DNA of 64,000 nucleotides from Microvirgula aerodenitrificans DSM 15089 (GCF_000620105.1 NZ_JHVK01000004.1:248001-312000); one strand, 5' to 3'. Counted from the stretch's first letter, positions 47,080-56,223 are shown. Notes: a model not told the origin generated them from the letters alone. Made by a program: numbers and translations.

Positions 47080-47690
47080 CACTGACACCCAAAACTGTCC
47101 ACAAGTGGATAACTGCCTCCGGCCATTTCGCCCACATGTTTACAACTCTCCCAAGGCCATGAATTTGCAGTGGAAAAAGAGTTATCAACAGGGCAGGAGT
47201 CACTACATCAGTATCATCAGTTTATATTTGGACAAACAAGAATGTGAACCGGGCACAAACGAAAAGCCGTGCAGACAACAATGCACAGGCTGGCGGACAC
47301 AACTGGCGCAAGGCTGTGCATAAGGGTCACCGCTATCCACAGGGTGAAAACAATCCACAGACGGGCAACAGCAAACCCGTAGCCAGTCCATCCGGTTTCC
47401 ATGAACGGCAAGCATTTGTTCTGCAATAAAAAAACCGTGTTATCCACAGAACAGGGCGCCCTTCATCCATTTCTTTAATAACTATCTGTAAAAAAGAATA
47501 AGAAAAGCAGGCAAGCAGAAACCCGGCATCCAGGCAGTGGAAAAAAAAGCGGATTACGTAACGAAAAAACGCAGCCAGCCAGAAGCGGGGGTTGCCGGAA
47601 AACAGAAAAAGCGTGACAAATCAAAGACCTTTCCGTCGTCTAATATATTCAACGCACGGCAGTGCACGTCACTTGTGGATAAACAGTCCC
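47080..47690. other. AT-rich DnaA-box cluster, candidate chromosomal origin (oriC-like)
   Basis: This is the longest gene-free gap (46990-47694). It contains perfect DnaA boxes at 47440-47448 and 47674-47682 (TTATCCACA, second reversed) and TGTGCATAA at 47315-47323 (fits TTATNCACA). One-mismatch boxes are at 47104-47112, 47182-47190 and 47333-47341, with partial ones nearby. It also has AT-rich runs such as ATTTCTTTAATAACTATCTG and AAAAAAGAATAAG (47470-47505) suitable for unwinding. Flanking genes are waaC and ung, not dnaA. oriC is the favoured reading; a DnaA-titrating or reactivating site is the alternative. Confidence 0.65.
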
Positions 47691-47694
47691 GGAT

Positions 47695-48390
47695 TCACTC
47701 CGGCAAATGCCAGTCGATCGGAACGCAGCCCTGTTCGCGCAAGTAGTCGTTGATGCGGGAAAAGTGTCCACAACCGAAGAAACCCCGGTAGGCAGACAGC
47801 GGTGACGGGTGCGGGCCCTGCAACACCAGATGGCGCGGATTGGTCAGCCTGGCATGCTTGTTCTGGGCGTCCTTGCCCCACAGTACGAACACGCGCGGAC
47901 TGTCTTCGGCGGCAAGCAGATCAATCAGGTCATCGGTAATGACCTGCCAGCCGAGTTCACGATGGCTGCCAGCACGGTTTGCCGCCACGGTGAGCACGCT
48001 GTTCAGCAGCAGCACACCCTGACGGGTCCAGGCGCCCAGATCGCCGTGAAGGGGCGTTGCCGTGCCGGTATCGCGCAGGAGTTCCTTGTAGATATTGCGC
48101 AGCGATGGTGGAACGCGAATGCCGCGCCTGACCGAGAACGCCAGCCCGCAGGCCTCGCCGTCACCGTGGTACGGGTCCTGGCCGAGAATGACCACCCGCA
48201 CCCCGGACGGCGGGGTGTCGCGCAGTGCATTAAAAATATCCACAGGCTGTGGATAGATCTGTTCGCCGGCTGCTGCGCGCTCGCTCAGCTGGTGGTCGAT
48301 ACGGGCCAGAATGTCAGGCCTGAGGCGGCTTTGCCAGTCGGGATGGACGCGGGACAGGGCAGGGGCGAGCCAGGGCAGGGACTTGTGCAT
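47695..48390 (-). CDS. ung: Uracil-DNA glycosylase
   Basis: A 231-residue family 1 enzyme that removes uracil from DNA. The catalytic motif is VVILGQDPYHGDGEACGLAF, with Asp and His. The second motif is HPSPLSAYRGFFGCGHFS. Length is normal. Its 3' end faces the DnaA-box cluster. Confidence 0.97.
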   Translation of the reverse strand: MHKSLPWLAPALSRVHPDWQSRLRPDILARIDHQLSERAAAGEQIYPQPVDIFNALRDTPPSGVRVVILGQDPYHGDGEACGLAFSVRRGIRVPPSLRNIYKELLRDTGTATPLHGDLGAWTRQGVLLLNSVLTVAANRAGSHRELGWQVITDDLIDLLAAEDSPRVFVLWGKDAQNKHARLTNPRHLVLQGPHPSPLSAYRGFFGCGHFSRINDYLREQGCVPIDWHLPE

Positions 48391-48490
48391 GAAGGTGTGG
48401 ACGGCTGTGTGGACAACGTGAATTGTCCCTTGTCCGCCCCGGTGCCGTCGAGCGTGCTTTTGCCCATGACATGGCGCGACCGGGACGAAA

Positions 48491-48516
48491 AAATGGACAT
48501 CCGGGGATGTCCATTT
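48491..48516 (-). terminator. Intrinsic terminator after the pcm-rhodanese operon
   Basis: AAATGGACATCC / GGATGTCCATTT forms a 12-bp stem; on the minus strand a T-run follows. It lies just after the rhodanese stop. Confidence 0.85.
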
Positions 48517-48537
48517 GGCAGCCTGTTGCGTGAACGG

Positions 48538-48861
48538 TCAGTAACGGGGCATCGACGGTTCGATCTGGTCCGCCCAGGCCGCGACGCCGCCTGCCAGACT
48601 CAGCGGTTCGCTGAAACCGGCGTGCTCGAGCCAGGCTGCAACATGGAAGCTGCGCACGCCGTGGTGGCAGATGGCGACGATGGGCCGGTCGTCGGGCAGC
48701 TCTGACTGCCGTGACGGGATCAGGTTCATCGGGATGTTGACACTGTCGGCCAGCCGGCAGATGGCAACTTCGGCCGGTTCGCGCACATCGAGCAGAAACG
48801 GCGCATCACGCGCCGGATCGGCCAGCCAGGCGGACAGGTCGTGCGGCGAGATTTCCCGCAT
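48538..48861 (-). CDS. Rhodanese-like sulfurtransferase
   Basis: A 107-residue single-domain rhodanese. The active-site Cys65 is in CHHGVRS; the N-terminal LLDVREPAEVAI and C-terminal LAGGVAAWADQI are family motifs. Its start overlaps the methyltransferase stop by one base. The pair is found together in other Neisseriales; the sulfur acceptor is unknown. Confidence 0.93.
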   Translation of the reverse strand: MREISPHDLSAWLADPARDAPFLLDVREPAEVAICRLADSVNIPMNLIPSRQSELPDDRPIVAICHHGVRSFHVAAWLEHAGFSEPLSLAGGVAAWADQIEPSMPRY

Positions 48862-49514
48862 CAGAATACGAAGCGTTCCGGTTCGGTGATCTGGAACAGC
48901 GGGTCGATCACGGTATCGAACAGGGTTTCCTCACGGTACTGGCCACCAGCGTCGCGAACGACGCGGATGGCGCGCATCACCGGTTCGTCACCGATGGTGG
49001 CGAACAGGCGGCCGCCAGGGGCCAGCTGTGCCTTCAGTGCTTCCGGCAGCACCGGCAGCGAGCCGCCGATAACGATGACGTTGTACGGGGCGTGGGCCGT
49101 GTTGCCCTCGCTGCCGTTGGCCACTTCGAGCGTTACGTTGCGGATGTCGGCGCGGGCCAGGTTGGCCTGGGCGATCTCGATCGCCTGCGCCGAAATATCC
49201 AGCGAATAGACGTGACGGGCGCTGCGCGCGAGCAGTGCGGTCAGATAGCCGGTGCCGGTACCGACTTCGAGCACGACGTCAGTGGGCTGGATGTCCATTT
49301 CCTGCACGATGCGCGCCTCGACTTTCGGCTGCAGCATCTTGCCGCCGGTCGGCAGCGGGAGCTCCATGTCGACGAAGGCAAGCGAATGGTTGCCGGCGGG
49401 CACGAAATCCTCGCGCTTAACTTCGGCGAGCAGATCGAGAACACGTTGATCGAGAACGTCCCACGGACGGATCTGTTGTTCGATCATGTAGAAGCGGGCT
49501 TTTTCGAAATCCAT
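48861..49514 (-). CDS. Protein-L-isoaspartate O-methyltransferase family protein
   Basis: A 217-residue SAM methyltransferase. The N-terminal YMIEQQIRPWDVLD, FVPAGNHSLAFVDMELPLP and SAM motif VVLEVGTGTGYLTALLA match the Pcm family. Classical Pcm repairs isoaspartyl residues; this subgroup, linked to rhodanese in betaproteobacteria, may have a different substrate. The start at 49514 (MDFEKARFYM) has GGAG upstream; the frame is open further but without homology. Confidence 0.88.
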   Translation of the reverse strand: MDFEKARFYMIEQQIRPWDVLDQRVLDLLAEVKREDFVPAGNHSLAFVDMELPLPTGGKMLQPKVEARIVQEMDIQPTDVVLEVGTGTGYLTALLARSARHVYSLDISAQAIEIAQANLARADIRNVTLEVANGSEGNTAHAPYNVIVIGGSLPVLPEALKAQLAPGGRLFATIGDEPVMRAIRVVRDAGGQYREETLFDTVIDPLFQITEPERFVF

Positions 49515-49749
49515 GGAGGGCTCCGGTTCAGACTGGATGGCGGTATCCGGCGGGTGAGCGTCAAGCTTCCCCCGGAAAGGGGTAGACAAACCTTGGAATT
49601 ATTCCACATGCGACCGGGATCGCCCATCCTGGGGCGGCGAAATGTGCTCAAGGTGGTATAAATAATTCTGTGCGACGTTGTTTTGCCTGAAAGCGACGTC
49701 AGCAAACAGCCGTTCGTCGGACCCCTTTTCCCGGCGTGGCTCCCGGACG

Positions 49750-49769
49750 TATAATTTCGCGATTTTTTT
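49750..49769 (+). promoter_or_regulatory. pyrBI promoter -10 with T-tract start site
   Basis: TATAAT at 49750-49755 is followed by TCGCG and then A49762 and seven T (49763-49769). A start at or near 49762 gives a transcript beginning AUUUUUUU, like the UTP-sensitive start sites of E. coli codBA, upp and pyrBI. The -35 region is weak. Confidence 0.7.
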
Positions 49770-49780
49770 CGGGACAGATG

Positions 49781-49885
49781 ATGTACGTCGTAGCCAGCAG
49801 CTTTACTCATGCGAATGTCGCGCTGAAATGCGTCGACAGCGGCGACATTTTTCAGTTTCGCGAAATCAGGAATCCGATTTTTTAA
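49781..49885 (+). CDS. pyrBI leader peptide
   Basis: A 34-codon frame beginning [10 protein letters not shown] and ending RNPIF. A GGGA at 49771-49774 is a weak ribosome site six bases away; an ATG at 49778 would add one residue. The stop TAA lies in the first bases of the attenuator stem, so a translating ribosome would block the hairpin. The last codons contain a six-T run (ATTTTTTAA), a likely UTP-sensitive pause. No function of the peptide itself is expected. Confidence 0.7.
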   Translation: MYVVASSFTHANVALKCVDSGDIFQFREIRNPIF

Positions 49886-49913
49886 AAGCCCCAATGATTT
49901 GGGGCTTTTTTTT
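49884..49913 (+). terminator. pyrBI attenuator (intrinsic terminator)
   Basis: AAAAGCCCCAA-TGAT-TTGGGGCTTTT forms an 11-bp stem followed by eight T in total. It lies between the leader peptide and pyrB. A possible pause hairpin (CTGAAATG paired with CATTTTTCAG) precedes it inside the leader. Confidence 0.88.
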
Positions 49914-49956
49914 CGGCCGCTCGTCACGGGGCGGCCGTGCTGCAAGGAAGGAAAGC

Positions 49957-50883
49957 ATGAAGAATACGCTCTATCAAAAGCACATCATCTCCATCTCGGA
50001 CCTGTCCCGCGAGGAGCTCGAACTGGTCGTTCATGTCGCCGGCGAGCTGAAGCGCGAGCCGCGCCATGACCTGCTGAAAAACAAGGTGGTGGCCAGCTGC
50101 TTCTTCGAGGCTTCGACCCGCACCCGGCTGTCGTTCGAAACCGCCGTTCACCGCCTCGGGGGCTCGGTGATCGGTTTCGCCGACGGCGGCAACACATCGC
50201 TGGCCAAGAAGGGCGAGACGCTGGCCGACTCGGTGAAGATCATCACCTCGTATGTCGATGCCTATGTGATGCGTCACCCGCAGGAAGGGGCGGCCCGCCT
50301 GGCGTCGATGTTCTCCAATGGCAAGCCGGTCATCAACGGCGGCGACGGCTCGAACCAGCATCCGACCCAGACGCTGCTCGACCTGTTCTCGATCTACGAA
50401 ACCCAGGGCACGCTGGACGGCCTGAAGGTGGCCTTCGTCGGCGACCTGAAGTACGGCCGCACCGTGCATTCGCTGGCCCAGGCGCTGACCCACTTCGGTT
50501 GCCGTTTCTACTTCATTGCCCCGAAGCCGCTGGCCATGCCGGAGTACATCTGCGAAGAGCTGGATGAAAAGGGCATCGAATACAGCCTGCATCAGAATAT
50601 CGAGGAAGTGCTGCCGGAACTCGACGTGCTGTACATGACCCGGGTGCAGAAGGAACGCTTCGACGAAACCGAATTCAAGCACATGAAGTCGAAGTTCGTG
50701 CTGAACACCGATACGCTGAAGGGCGCCCGCGACAATCTGCGCATCCTGCACCCGCTGCCGCGCGTCGATGAAATTTCGATCGATGTCGACGATACGCCGT
50801 ACGCGTACTACTTCCAGCAGGCCGAAAACGGTGTCTACGCCCGTGAAGCGCTGCTGGCGCTGGTACTGAACGAAACGCTGTGA
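49957..50883 (+). CDS. pyrB: Aspartate carbamoyltransferase catalytic chain
   Basis: A 308-residue enzyme that condenses carbamoyl phosphate and aspartate in pyrimidine synthesis. Motifs are [15 protein letters not shown] (carbamoyl-phosphate loop), [29 protein letters not shown] and [11 protein letters not shown]. It is the class B type that pairs with PyrI. AAGGAAGG upstream supports the ATG at 49957. Confidence 0.97.
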   Translation: MKNTLYQKHIISISDLSREELELVVHVAGELKREPRHDLLKNKVVASCFFEASTRTRLSFETAVHRLGGSVIGFADGGNTSLAKKGETLADSVKIITSYVDAYVMRHPQEGAARLASMFSNGKPVINGGDGSNQHPTQTLLDLFSIYETQGTLDGLKVAFVGDLKYGRTVHSLAQALTHFGCRFYFIAPKPLAMPEYICEELDEKGIEYSLHQNIEEVLPELDVLYMTRVQKERFDETEFKHMKSKFVLNTDTLKGARDNLRILHPLPRVDEISIDVDDTPYAYYFQQAENGVYAREALLALVLNETL

Positions 50884-50909
50884 TGGGCCGGAAAGAAGGA
50901 TTGAGCAAG

Positions 50910-51377
50910 ATGGAAAAGATTGATTACACGCTGAAAGTCGAAGCACTGAAGGACGGCACCGCCATCGACCATATCACCGCCGGCCAGGGGGTGAAGATCC
51001 TGCGCATGTTCAAGCTGATGGAATCGGGCGAACGGCTGTATGTCGGCCTGAACCTGCCCAGCCGTCGCCTGGGCAAGAAGGACCTGATCAAGATCGAGAA
51101 CGTGCTGCTGACGCCGTCGCAGGCCAACCAGCTGGCACTGTTCGCGCCGGATGCAACGGTGAACGTGATCCGCAACTTCGAAGTGGCCGAGAAGTACACG
51201 CTGGATCTGCCGGAGCTGATCGAGGGCGTCTTTGCCTGCCCGAACTCGAACTGCATTTCGCACAACGAACCGGTCAAGAGCGTGTTTCACGTGCGTCGCG
51301 CCAAGGATGGCAGCACCAAGATGCGCTGCCAGTACTGCGAGAAATCGTTCAGCCAGGATATCGTGGCCGAGCTGTAA
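50910..51377 (+). CDS. pyrI: Aspartate carbamoyltransferase regulatory chain
   Basis: A 155-residue allosteric subunit. [20 protein letters not shown] begins the nucleotide domain and CPNSNC with CQYC are the four zinc ligands. The start at 50910 has AAGGA nine bases upstream and fits E. coli PyrI; an ATG at 50880 overlapping the pyrB stop would add ten residues. A terminator and a parS site follow at once. Confidence 0.96.
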   Translation: MEKIDYTLKVEALKDGTAIDHITAGQGVKILRMFKLMESGERLYVGLNLPSRRLGKKDLIKIENVLLTPSQANQLALFAPDATVNVIRNFEVAEKYTLDLPELIEGVFACPNSNCISHNEPVKSVFHVRRAKDGSTKMRCQYCEKSFSQDIVAEL

Positions 51378-51401
51378 TCGGTTGCACATGCAGGCTGATG
51401 G

Positions 51402-51427
51402 AAAAAGCGCCCCCCGGGGCGCTTTTT
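51402..51427. terminator. Bidirectional terminator between pyrI and suhB
   Basis: AAAAAGCGCCCC / GGGGCGCTTTTT with almost no loop, between convergent genes. The last T is the first base of the parS palindrome. Confidence 0.85.
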
Positions 51428-51442
51428 GTTTCACGTGAAACA
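51427..51442. promoter_or_regulatory. parS ParB binding site, exact 16-base match
   Basis: TGTTTCACGTGAAACA matches the ParB consensus at all 16 positions. It lies between the terminator and the suhB stop. Confidence 0.9.
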
Positions 51443-51445
51443 GGA

Positions 51446-52246
51446 TTACTGGTTCAGGCGGATCCAGTGCTTCCATGGCTCGAAGAAGCGCGGGTCCAGT
51501 GCGGCGATGGCAGTCCGGTGCCATAGCTGACTGGACCAGTAGTCATCGCTCTCTATGGTGGCGGAGCGGCCACCGGCTTCTTCCAGAATCAGTGCGCCGG
51601 CCGCGTAATCCCACAGGCGCTGGCCGCCGTGCAGGTACAGGTCATAGCGGCCGCTGGCCAGATTGCACCAGTCCAGCGTCGACGAGCCGAGATTGCGCAG
51701 ACTGCCGAATGGCGCGGTGGCCAGCAGCCGGTTCGACAGCCGGCCACTTTTCAGATACTTGATCTCCACCGCGGCAATGGTGTCGGTGAAGTGCTCGGGA
51801 GAAGGCTTCAGCGGCAGGCGGACGCCGTTCAGGTAGGCTCCGCCGCCCCGCTCGGCATAGAACATCTCGTCGGCCACCGGGTTGTAGATCACGCCGAGTT
51901 CACTGCGGCCATTGACCATCCAGGCCACCGAAATGGCGAAATACGGCAGACCGTGAATGAAATTGGTGGTGCCGTCGATCGGATCGACCACCCAGATACC
52001 GGCATCGCCGGCCTTGTCCCACAGGGCCGCCTGCTCACACGGGGTCATTTCCTCGCCGAGCACCGGCGCGGCGATGATGTCGGGCAGTGCCCTGGCCAGT
52101 GCTTCCTGGGTGGCGAGATCGGCTTCGGTAAACGGGGTTCCGTCATGCTTTCGCGTAGCGGACACGCGCAGGAAACGCGGCATGACCTCTGTCTGCGCAA
52201 TTTCGCGCAACAGATGGATGACCTGGTCGACAGCCTGCATTGTCAT
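51446..52246 (-). CDS. Inositol monophosphatase family protein (SuhB-like)
   Basis: A 266-residue Mg-dependent phosphatase. Metal motifs are LGEE, WVVDPIDGTTNFIHGLPYF and LWDYAAGALILEEAGG, all intact. In enterobacteria SuhB also joins ribosomal RNA antitermination complexes; whether that holds here is unknown. Alternative starts at 52246 and 52240. Divergent from rsmE. Confidence 0.9.
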   Translation of the reverse strand: MTMQAVDQVIHLLREIAQTEVMPRFLRVSATRKHDGTPFTEADLATQEALARALPDIIAAPVLGEEMTPCEQAALWDKAGDAGIWVVDPIDGTTNFIHGLPYFAISVAWMVNGRSELGVIYNPVADEMFYAERGGGAYLNGVRLPLKPSPEHFTDTIAAVEIKYLKSGRLSNRLLATAPFGSLRNLGSSTLDWCNLASGRYDLYLHGGQRLWDYAAGALILEEAGGRSATIESDDYWSSQLWHRTAIAALDPRFFEPWKHWIRLNQ

Positions 52247-52359
52247 TATTCTCCACGGCTACACCGACTCGGCATTGTCAGCGCTCAACTGGCAAAATAC
52301 CGGCTTGCCGATGGCCGTGTCAAAGCACGGACCCAATGAATTCGCCCCCAGAGGTATGC

Positions 52360-53085
52360 ATGCCCCGTTTTTTCATCCCCGAGACGCTTCCGCAAGCCGG
52401 TGAATACGCATTGCCGGACGATGTGGTCAGACACGTGCAGGTGCTGCGCATGCGCGCCGATGACGAGATGAGGCTGTTTGACGGCAGCGGGGGCGAGGTC
52501 AGGGCCATCCTGCGTGACCTCGGCAAGCGACATGCGCGGGTCGAACTCGGCGAGCGGCTGGCAATCAGCCGCGAGTCGCCGCTGACCCTGTGTCTGGCGC
52601 AGGGCGTTTCCACCGGTGAACGCATGGATTTCACGCTGCAGAAAGGCGTGGAGCTGGGTATCAGCGTGTTTCAGCCGCTAGTGACTGAGCGCGCAGTGCT
52701 GAGACTGGGCGGGGAACGTGCCGGGCGCAAGACCGAACGCTGGCGCGATATCGTACAGGCGGCCTGTGAACAGTGCGGCCGCAATACCATCCCGGAAGTG
52801 CTGCCGTCGATGAGCCTGGATGCCTTCCTGCAACAGTCGCTGGAGGCATCGCACCGGCTGCTGCTGTCGCCGGTCGGCAACCGGCGGCTGGCCGACTATG
52901 CGCCGCCGCAGGGCAAGGTCTGGCTGATGGCCGGTCCCGAGGGCGGGCTCAGCGATGGTGAGGAGCAGGCTGCCTTTGCCCGGGGCTGGACGCCACTGGC
53001 GCTCGGGCCACGGGTGCTGCGTACCGAAACCGCGGCACTGGCCGCGGCGGCTGCGCTGCAGACGGTCTGGGGCGACCTTGGCTGA
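52360..53085 (+). CDS. rsmE: 16S rRNA m3U1498 methyltransferase RsmE
   Basis: A 241-residue SPOUT methyltransferase. The N-terminal PUA-like region has MPRFFIPETLP and VVRHVQVLRMRADDE; the C-terminal trefoil knot has VWLMAGPEGGLSDGEEQAA and LGPRVLRTETAALAA. AGAGGT upstream supports the ATG at 52360. Confidence 0.95.
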   Translation: MPRFFIPETLPQAGEYALPDDVVRHVQVLRMRADDEMRLFDGSGGEVRAILRDLGKRHARVELGERLAISRESPLTLCLAQGVSTGERMDFTLQKGVELGISVFQPLVTERAVLRLGGERAGRKTERWRDIVQAACEQCGRNTIPEVLPSMSLDAFLQQSLEASHRLLLSPVGNRRLADYAPPQGKVWLMAGPEGGLSDGEEQAAFARGWTPLALGPRVLRTETAALAAAAALQTVWGDLG

Positions 53086-53090
53086 CCGGT

Positions 53091-53663
53091 TCAGGCCGGC
53101 CGTTGTGCCGCGCTGTAGATCAGGCGGTCGTTGAACAGCACTTCGCCGGGGCGCAGCGGTTCGTGAATGCCCTTGGGTGCCGTGCGGACGAAATGCAGTG
53201 TGGTGCCGTCAACACTGATCCAGGCCGGGATCGGTTCGCCGTCGAACTGTCCCAGTGCCTCGGGTGACAGTGTTGCGCTGTCGCGGTCGACGGATGGTGA
53301 ACGTGGCGGTTCCGGTGCGCGCTGTGCTTCTTCCTCGTATTGCCAGTCGCGGGAACGGGTTCGCGGCACCTCGGTCCTGGCTGTCGACAGCCACCAGCGC
53401 AGCACCCAGCCGGGCAGCAGAACCCGATGGACTTTCTTGTCCTCGGTAATGACGCAGGAAATGGCGAACTCGGCATCGCATGCCGGGCAGCGCGCCTTGG
53501 CCGCAATCACTATCCGGTTCTGGATCACGGCCGCGACGCCGTGCATGTGATCTGCGGTGACCAGTTCATTGCATCGTACGCAGTGCTTGGCAAAGCGGCT
53601 GATGCTCTGGCCATTCCTGAACGCCAAAGGCAGAAAATGAGACAGTCGATTGGGTTTGGGCAT
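53091..53663 (-). CDS. Zinc-ribbon protein of unknown function
   Basis: A 190-residue protein I do not recognise. The N-terminal half has two CxxC pairs (CVRC at about 28-31, CPAC at about 59-62), a probable zinc ribbon, embedded in ADHMHGVAAVIQNRIVIAAK. The middle is polar and rich in Arg, Glu and Pro. The C-terminal part (GEPIPAWISVDGTTLHFVRT) looks like a small beta domain. Its 3' end meets rsmE with five bases between. Codon use resembles the neighbours. Confidence 0.65.
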   Translation of the reverse strand: MPKPNRLSHFLPLAFRNGQSISRFAKHCVRCNELVTADHMHGVAAVIQNRIVIAAKARCPACDAEFAISCVITEDKKVHRVLLPGWVLRWWLSTARTEVPRTRSRDWQYEEEAQRAPEPPRSPSVDRDSATLSPEALGQFDGEPIPAWISVDGTTLHFVRTAPKGIHEPLRPGEVLFNDRLIYSAAQRPA

Positions 53664-54151
53664 GGGCCTGATACTTGGAAGCTCGGATTCATCTTAACAA
53701 AGACATTGCTTTGCCGGCGGAAATTTCCCCATATTATCCACAGGGGAGTCAGTCATCGTGGCTGGCGGCCATGGCCTGCGCCTGGCCGGACGAAATCCGC
53801 GCCAGTGGCGGGATTGCACCGGATACGGCGGAATGCCGGTGGGGTTTTCGCGGCAATCCGGTCGAGCATTGCGAAAGTTATCCACCATCTTATCCCCCGC
53901 AAGGCAGGCTGGCTGGCCACGGGCAGCCAGGTTTTCCCCGGGCATGCGGCAAACCGGGCCAGCGCGGCCTGAACCGGCCCGGACCGGGCTGCAATCCGGG
54001 CTGAAATTTTTGCGGCAGGCTTTGCCGGCAAGGCGAAAAGACAAAGCCATTCTGTGCGATTTGTAATAAATATTATGAGATACGTGCGTAATATCATTGT
54101 CAAAAAAAGGGCCGGCATTCGCGCCGGCCCTTTCTGCTGCAGACTGTCCGG
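53664..54151. other. Gene-free region with DnaA boxes and hslU terminator
   Basis: A 488-base gap. It holds a perfect DnaA box at 53734-53742, a one-mismatch box at 53878-53886, and an intrinsic terminator for hslU at 54106-54133 (AAAGGGCCGGC/GCCGGCCCTTT on an A-rich run, T-run on the minus strand). The remainder is ordinary GC-rich sequence with AT-rich bases near 54060-54100. No gene was found. Confidence 0.7.
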
Positions 54152-55492
54152 TCACAGAATGTAGCGGGCCAGGTCCTCGCGCCGGGCAATGCCTTCCAGC
54201 TTTGCGTTCACATAGTCGGCATCGATGGAGACCGGACCGGTCTTCGCATCGAACGACAGCTCTTCAAGCAGCTTTTCCAGCACGGTATGCAGACGGCGCG
54301 CACCGATGTTCTCGGTTTTCTCGTTGACCTGATAGGCAATCTCGGCCAGACGGCGGATCCCTTCGTCAGTGAACGACAGCTCGGTGCCCTCGGTGGCCAG
54401 CAGTGCCTGGTACTGACGGGTCAGGCAGGCATCGGTCGCGGTCAGTATCTGCTCGAAGTCCTCGACCGACAGTGCCGACAGTTCGACCCGGATCGGCAGA
54501 CGGCCCTGCAGTTCCGGCAGCAGGTCGGACGGCTTGGACAGATGGAAGGCACCCGATGCGATGAACAGGATGTGATCGGTCTTGATCATCCCGTACTTGG
54601 TGCTGACCGTGGTGCCTTCGACCAGCGGCAGCAGATCGCGCTGCACGCCGGCCCGCGACACGTCGGCGCCGCTGGTGCCTTCTCCGCGTGCGGTGACCTT
54701 GTCGATCTCGTCGATGAACACGATGCCGTTCTGCTCGACATTGCGGACCGCCGCCGCCTTGATGTCCTCGTCATTGACCAGCTTGGCGGCTTCCTCATCC
54801 GTGACCAGCTTCAGCGCTTCCTTGATCTTCAGCTTCTGCGGCTTTTTCTTGCCGGCGCCGATATTGGCGAACATGCCCTGGATCTGGCTGGTCAGGTCTT
54901 CCATACCCGGCGGCGCGAAGATCTGGGTTTCGGGGCCATTGACGGCGATCTCGATCTCGATTTCCTTGTCGTCGAGCTTGCCCTCGCGCAGCATCTTGCG
55001 GAATTTCTGCCGGGTGTCGTTGTCATGGCGCTCGACCGGGGCCGTGTTTTCGCCACTGAAGCCGGGCTGACGCGGCGGCGGGATCAGCGCATCGAGGATG
55101 CGGTCCTCGGCCGCGTCTTCGGCACGGTAGCGGTTGCGATGGACCGCCTCGTCACGCGCCTGCTTGATCGCGGCTTCGGCCAGATCGCGGATGATGGTCT
55201 CGACGTCGCGGCCGACATAGCCGACCTCGGTGAACTTGGTGGCTTCGACCTTGATGAACGGCGCATTGGCCAGCCGTGCCAGCCGGCGGGCAATCTCGGT
55301 CTTGCCGACACCGGTCGGCCCGATCATCAGGATGTTCTTCGGCGTGATCTCGCTGCGCAGCGGCTCTTCGACCTGCTGGCGACGCCAGCGGTTGCGCAGG
55401 GCGATGGCCACCGCTTTCTTGGCGGCTCCCTGGCCGACAATATGCTTGTCGAGTTCGTGGACGATTTCCTGCGGGGTCATCTGGGAGGACAT
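54152..55492 (-). CDS. hslU: ATP-dependent protease ATPase subunit HslU
   Basis: A 446-residue AAA+ unfoldase. Walker A is [17 protein letters not shown], Walker [10 protein letters not shown]; the pore loop GYVGRD and sensor region ([14 protein letters not shown]) are intact. Its final residues (ARYIL) are the tail that docks HslV. It lies 11 bases after hslV. Confidence 0.97.
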   Translation of the reverse strand: MSSQMTPQEIVHELDKHIVGQGAAKKAVAIALRNRWRRQQVEEPLRSEITPKNILMIGPTGVGKTEIARRLARLANAPFIKVEATKFTEVGYVGRDVETIIRDLAEAAIKQARDEAVHRNRYRAEDAAEDRILDALIPPPRQPGFSGENTAPVERHDNDTRQKFRKMLREGKLDDKEIEIEIAVNGPETQIFAPPGMEDLTSQIQGMFANIGAGKKKPQKLKIKEALKLVTDEEAAKLVNDEDIKAAAVRNVEQNGIVFIDEIDKVTARGEGTSGADVSRAGVQRDLLPLVEGTTVSTKYGMIKTDHILFIASGAFHLSKPSDLLPELQGRLPIRVELSALSVEDFEQILTATDACLTRQYQALLATEGTELSFTDEGIRRLAEIAYQVNEKTENIGARRLHTVLEKLLEELSFDAKTGPVSIDADYVNAKLEGIARREDLARYIL

Positions 55493-55503
55493 AACAATCT
55501 TTC

Positions 55504-56037
55504 CTACAGTGTTTCGATCACGTGGTTCTGGTTGGTGTAGATGCAGATGTCGCCGGCAATGGCCAGCGCCTTCTTCACCACCTCGGCCGGCGGCAGCTCG
55601 GTGTTCTCGTACAGGGCGCGCGCGGCAGCCTGGGCATAGGCGCCCCCGGAGCCGATTGCGGCGATGCCCTGTTCCGGTTCGAGCACGTCGCCGTTGCCGG
55701 TAATGACCAGCGTGCGTTCCTTGTCGGCCACGATCAGCATGGCTTCCAGCCGGCGCAACGCGCGATCCGAGCGCCAGTCCTTGGCCAGTTCGATGGCGGA
55801 GACGAGCAGGTTGCCCTGGTATTTCTGCAGCTTGGCCTCGAAGCGCTCGATCAGCGTGAATGCGTCAGCGGTACCGCCGGCGAATCCGGCCAGGACCGAG
55901 TCGTTGTGCAGCCTGCGAACCTTGCGCGCGGTGGCCTTGATAACGATGTTGCCGAGGGTGACCTGGCCGTCGCCGCCCAGGGCGACAAGATCGCCGCGGC
56001 GCACCGAAACGATGGTGGTGCCGTCGAACTGTTGCAT
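55504..56037 (-). CDS. hslV: ATP-dependent protease peptidase subunit HslV
   Basis: A 177-residue N-terminal-nucleophile protease. The TTIVSVRR sequence gives the catalytic Thr once the six-residue MQQFDG propeptide is removed; GDGQVTLG and [10 protein letters not shown] follow. With HslU it forms a heat-shock protease. The start is at 56037; the frame is open upstream but unlike the family. Confidence 0.97.
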   Translation of the reverse strand: MQQFDGTTIVSVRRGDLVALGGDGQVTLGNIVIKATARKVRRLHNDSVLAGFAGGTADAFTLIERFEAKLQKYQGNLLVSAIELAKDWRSDRALRRLEAMLIVADKERTLVITGNGDVLEPEQGIAAIGSGGAYAQAAARALYENTELPPAEVVKKALAIAGDICIYTNQNHVIETL

Positions 56038-56201
56038 GGAATGACCTTGATAAGAAAAAGGGGAATGGCGCGCGACACGGGGTCGGGCCGGGTTCCCCTG
56101 CATATGAAGCCGCCGGGCCGGATTGCAAGCGGGGGGGCGGGCGACAGCGGGGCCGTCCGTCATGCGGAAAACGAGTGAGAAAGCTTCTTATTTCTATTGA
56201 A

Positions 56202-56220
56202 CATGAGATAAGTTCTCATT
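56202..56220. promoter_or_regulatory. Fur-box-like site before tonB
   Basis: C-ATGAGA-TAAGT-TCTCAT-T has the 6-5-6 layout of the Fur box AATGAGAATNATTCTCATT. It ends four bases before the first possible tonB start codon, so repression under iron-rich conditions is inferred. Confidence 0.7.
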
Positions 56221-56223
56221 AAG

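Noticed and set aside
51282-51297. Half parS-like sequence (TGTTTCACGTG) in pyrI
   Set aside because: Only one arm matches; it encodes a conserved part of PyrI.
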